From assembly GCA_023254645.1 (NCBI GenBank), contig JALRLA010000300.1:1-7457 (forward strand): DNA of 7,457 nucleotides, in the 5' to 3' direction. Each line of letters starts with the position of its first letter. The first letter of the stretch is position 1. Shown here piece after piece: positions 6,301-7,457 of the stretch. Origin of the DNA: Bacteroidia bacterium (lineage in GTDB: Bacteria; Bacteroidota; Bacteroidia; NS11-12g; UBA955). Below the pieces are notes generated by a model, which was given only the letters and a program-made list of their open reading frames with translations, was not told the DNA's origin and ran no database searches. A program made the position numbers and the translations under genes.

Positions 6301-7457
6301 TTTCAAGTCTCTCAACAATTGGAGCGATGGAGGAGTGAATATTACCCATCAATGGGATTTGGGAGATGGTTACCAATTTGACTTAGATAGTGTAAAGCAC
6401 AGCTACAGCGATACGGGTACCTACATCATTCGCCATGGCATTGTGACCAAATTCGGCTGCTGGGATTCGGCTACGACCAAGGCCTATGTAGTGGCTACTC
6501 CCCAAGCGCAAATTGCCACTGATAAGGACACAGCCTGTTTTGGTACCCATGCCTTCAATTTCTCAGATATGACCAGTTTCAATGGTTCGTATAACCGCAA
6601 GTGGTATTTGGGCGACGGCACCACCAGCACACAAGTTGATGTAATAGGCAAGAACTACGCTTCAGCCGGCAAATACAAGGTAAAGTTGGTCATTCAATCT
6701 CTGGCCGGCTGCTCGGACTCAACTGAGCGACAAGTGGAGTTATTCCCAGTGCCCAAAGCCTCTTATACCGTCAATGACCTGACCCAGTGCTTACAAGGTA
6801 ACTTGTTTGTGATCAACAACACGAGCAATGAAAATGGAGCAACTGGAGTACAGCATGGCTGGGCATTGAATGGAAGTTCCTTGAGCTTGGGTAAAGTATT
6901 GCCCAATCAGAGCTATACCGATACAGGAGCCTACAATTTGGCTTTGGTGCTCATGAGTGATAAAGGCTGTTTCAGCGTTGATCAGCAGACCCTGTGGGTG
7001 TACGAAACACCTGTAGTGACCATCGGTGGTACCGACGGATGCGTGGGCAAGGCCATAGACTTCACAAGCAATGTTCAATTGAGCCGCGGTTCCATCACTT
7101 CATACGCTTGGACTTTCGGAGATGGAGGAACTGCAGCCATTGCCAATCCTTCTCATACCTACAGCACAGCTGGAGCTTATAATGTGGAACTCAAAGTACA
7201 AAGCGACCAAGGTTGTCAAGGAACGAGCAATACCTTGTTGATCAATGCTTGGCCCAAGCCGGTAGCCAACTTTGACAGCGAATACCTGTTGTCGAGAGGT
7301 TTGGAGACCGATTGGAAATTCACCAACCTCAGTAGCAATGCCGACAATTATTCATGGTCCTTCCAAGATGGGCAGTTCGTCAGTGGTGCAGGTCCCCATT
7401 TCTTGACCTTCTCATCAACAGGTGACTTCTTGGTTCGCTTGTTGGCTAGCAACAACT
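3281..7457 (+). CDS. Giant secreted IgGFc-binding-like / PKD-array surface protein, 3' end outside window
   Basis: One frame runs without a stop from ATG 3281 to the last base: 1392 codons plus one base, so the C-terminus is missing. Residues 1-23 form a signal peptide: K5, R6, a hydrophobic core at 7-19, and a likely cut after the Ser of GRSQ. Residues of about 24-484 resemble the IgGFc-binding family. Eleven PKD/Ig-like modules follow, with five clear GDG turns after Trp (W514, W938, W1025, W1108, W1277). Such proteins in Bacteroidota are usually exported by Sec, cross the outer membrane by type IX secretion, and end in a CHU_C-type sorting domain, which I infer lies downstream. Probable role: surface adhesion or gliding-associated matrix; the ligand cannot be told. 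An in-frame ATG at 3245 would add 12 residues (MKWCFLRLCIHS). I prefer 3281 because it gives a compact signal peptide, and a TAG at 3239-3241 closes the frame above. The gene is probably transcribed separately from mnmA. Confidence 0.93.
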   Translation, partial: MLTLKRLALLAVSVFAFLVPGRSQISSTGKTFYMSFMEMETRSGGYPDSLLIYVTSEFNTKIKLDNPRVAGSLQTINITKNTVNRVAVDPQFYYPVGSEFNASDLNSKRGMRIIADDPVNVYCMNLEQNRSAATFIMPYESIPTAPEFYVPSYVPNVRTNAFGSPKYAQSEFVIIGMDNNVKVEITPVYKTAGGKTAGSAYTVTLAKGQVYQVQSDVADGNQGSPPQHNQVGGGAIQGDMTGTRIRVVQGCGKINVFSGNRSGFVDRAGGTCGALGRDHMYTQVIPTNALGKDYVMMPFKGQTGGYVYKIIAAHDSTDVYINGSFAMQLKKAGDWLYRNVTGLTATCVKTSKGAYCVQYMKNGQCSGYGGNRGDASILVMPDATQQLLKTVVGTATTNNMNLHWVNILVRKTATKAVKVNGSFISSNNFTTVCNDYAFAMVQVGNPSYNTIECDSGMVCVAYGIGQFESYAYSAGALFENVEYDFDIIRNTKCPGETVTIKTKKSYNSVKAYIWNFGDGNTGTGQEVKHKFEKVGSYYVVLKMVVPGNCSVDDTIFRSKIVNVLPGPIFNFPDTTVQCTNSINLKFSGPASSKFLYKWQDSSTAQTYTAKAAGMVWLKILDTSTNCINIDSTLVLRADPIIAKISYDTLNQCGKQNYFSLSDSTKFNNDAFGWATWDLFDWNRNLFVKSSEKRFMYSFDTAGSFDLRYIVSSKLGCRDTLDTALLVERMPIAKINIPQDYYCQYAKADFLDSSIYDKGVLRAVWEFSDGSRDTATPYLYNYHFQTYDTFSIRLIAESIYHCRDTADSTIIVHPAPVADFTINIDNPCFKQNSFDFDDASSIPYGTYDHAWFLEGAPNASSSLSNYKFKDTGYEKVILIAVSDQGCADTIQKSVFIATEPKAKWTITDSNVCFASHFFDLEDNSESAEAPNAMNAKNNWYFGDGTTATGSPVKNKTFSASGMYFVKLVAQTNYGCKDSAERMVNVRDNPDATITPANAVQCLNGNEFSFKSLNNWSDGGVNITHQWDLGDGYQFDLDSVKHSYSDTGTYIIRHGIVTKFGCWDSATTKAYVVATPQAQIATDKDTACFGTHAFNFSDMTSFNGSYNRKWYLGDGTTSTQVDVIGKNYASAGKYKVKLVIQSLAGCSDSTERQVELFPVPKASYTVNDLTQCLQGNLFVINNTSNENGATGVQHGWALNGSSLSLGKVLPNQSYTDTGAYNLALVLMSDKGCFSVDQQTLWVYETPVVTIGGTDGCVGKAIDFTSNVQLSRGSITSYAWTFGDGGTAAIANPSHTYSTAGAYNVELKVQSDQGCQGTSNTLLINAWPKPVANFDSEYLLSRGLETDWKFTNLSSNADNYSWSFQDGQFVSGAGPHFLTFSSTGDFLVRLLASNN
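3350..4732 (+). other. IgGFc-binding-like N-terminal domain
   Basis: Residues of about 24-484 are rich in beta strands and carry landmarks I associate with the bacterial IgGFc-binding family (named from human FCGBP). These are the SGNRSGF turn near 258-264, the Cys272-G-A-L-G-R-D-H stretch at 272-279, the QVIPTNALGKDY block at 283-294, and the closing QFESYAYSAG at 466-475. Several cysteines (for example C251, C272) could form disulfides after export. The name is inherited from animal mucin-type proteins; binding to IgG is not implied. In Bacteroidota this domain is usually the N-terminal unit of long PKD/CHU_C surface proteins, which is the arrangement seen here. Confidence 0.75.
4733..7457 (+). 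repeat. Array of eleven diverged PKD/Ig-like modules (protein-level repeat)
   Basis: From about residue 485 the protein is a tandem array of modules about 74-90 residues long. Modules 1-10 each have a first Cys near the start and a second Cys near the end, often as GCxD(S/T). The pairs are 493/549, 578/626, 652/716, 742/801, 827/885, 911/974, 1000/1060, 1086/1144, 1170/1230 and 1254/1312. Modules 1, 6, 7, 8 and 10 hold a canonical W-x-x-GDG turn. Modules 4 (W764 EFSDG) and 11 (W1359 SFQDG) hold near misses, and modules 2, 3, 5 and 9 lack it and are more Ig-like. The last, incomplete module starts near residue 1328 and has no cysteine. The DNA repeats are too diverged to be recent duplications. 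Confidence 0.85.

Noticed and set aside
4733..7457. DNA-level tandem repeat or recent duplication in the PKD array.
   Set aside because: Modules share only short protein motifs such as GDG and GCxD; I see no long identical DNA stretches between them.
1..7457. CRISPR array, tRNA or rRNA gene, insertion sequence, riboswitch, or defence or biosynthetic system.
   Set aside because: Nearly every base is accounted for by three coding frames, and the only gap of any size (88 bases) holds no such structure.

Overview
The window looks like chromosomal DNA from the phylum Bacteroidota, most likely a Flavobacteriales-type marine or freshwater bacterium. Three things point there. The MnmA protein has the long form with an insert that I associate with that group. 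The last gene joins an IgGFc-binding-like N-terminal region to a long PKD array, an architecture typical of type IX secreted, gliding-associated surface proteins. Neither downstream start is preceded by a Shine-Dalgarno sequence, and TTTG-containing promoter-like boxes lie close to the starts. Base composition is near half G+C by eye, so I do not name a genus.

Layout: all three genes are on the + strand and little space is left uncovered. Positions 15-1976 encode a 653-residue inner-membrane protein. It has two N-terminal membrane helices, a short von Willebrand factor A (VWA) domain with a DxSxS metal-site motif, a long periplasmic region and a C-terminal membrane helix. After a 22-base gap, 1999-3192 encodes MnmA, the tRNA 2-thiouridylase, complete with its catalytic residues. 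After an 88-base AT-rich gap, one reading frame opens at 3281 (or in frame at 3245) and stays open to the last base at 7457. It is 1392 codons long and still unfinished. Because its stop lies beyond the window, it is easily missed by an ORF scan that requires a stop, yet it covers more than half of the sequence.

The large gene is the main object here. Its product starts with a signal peptide, followed by about 460 residues resembling the bacterial IgGFc-binding family, then eleven PKD/Ig-like modules of about 74-90 residues. The first ten modules each carry exactly two cysteines at equivalent places, which suggests one disulfide per module. The eleventh has none and looks like the final module before a type IX sorting domain that would lie just past the window.

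The three genes do not form an obvious pathway. The first two may be co-transcribed. The third is probably a separate unit for a secreted or surface-anchored giant protein. I found no RNA gene, mobile element, CRISPR array, defence system or convincing terminator.
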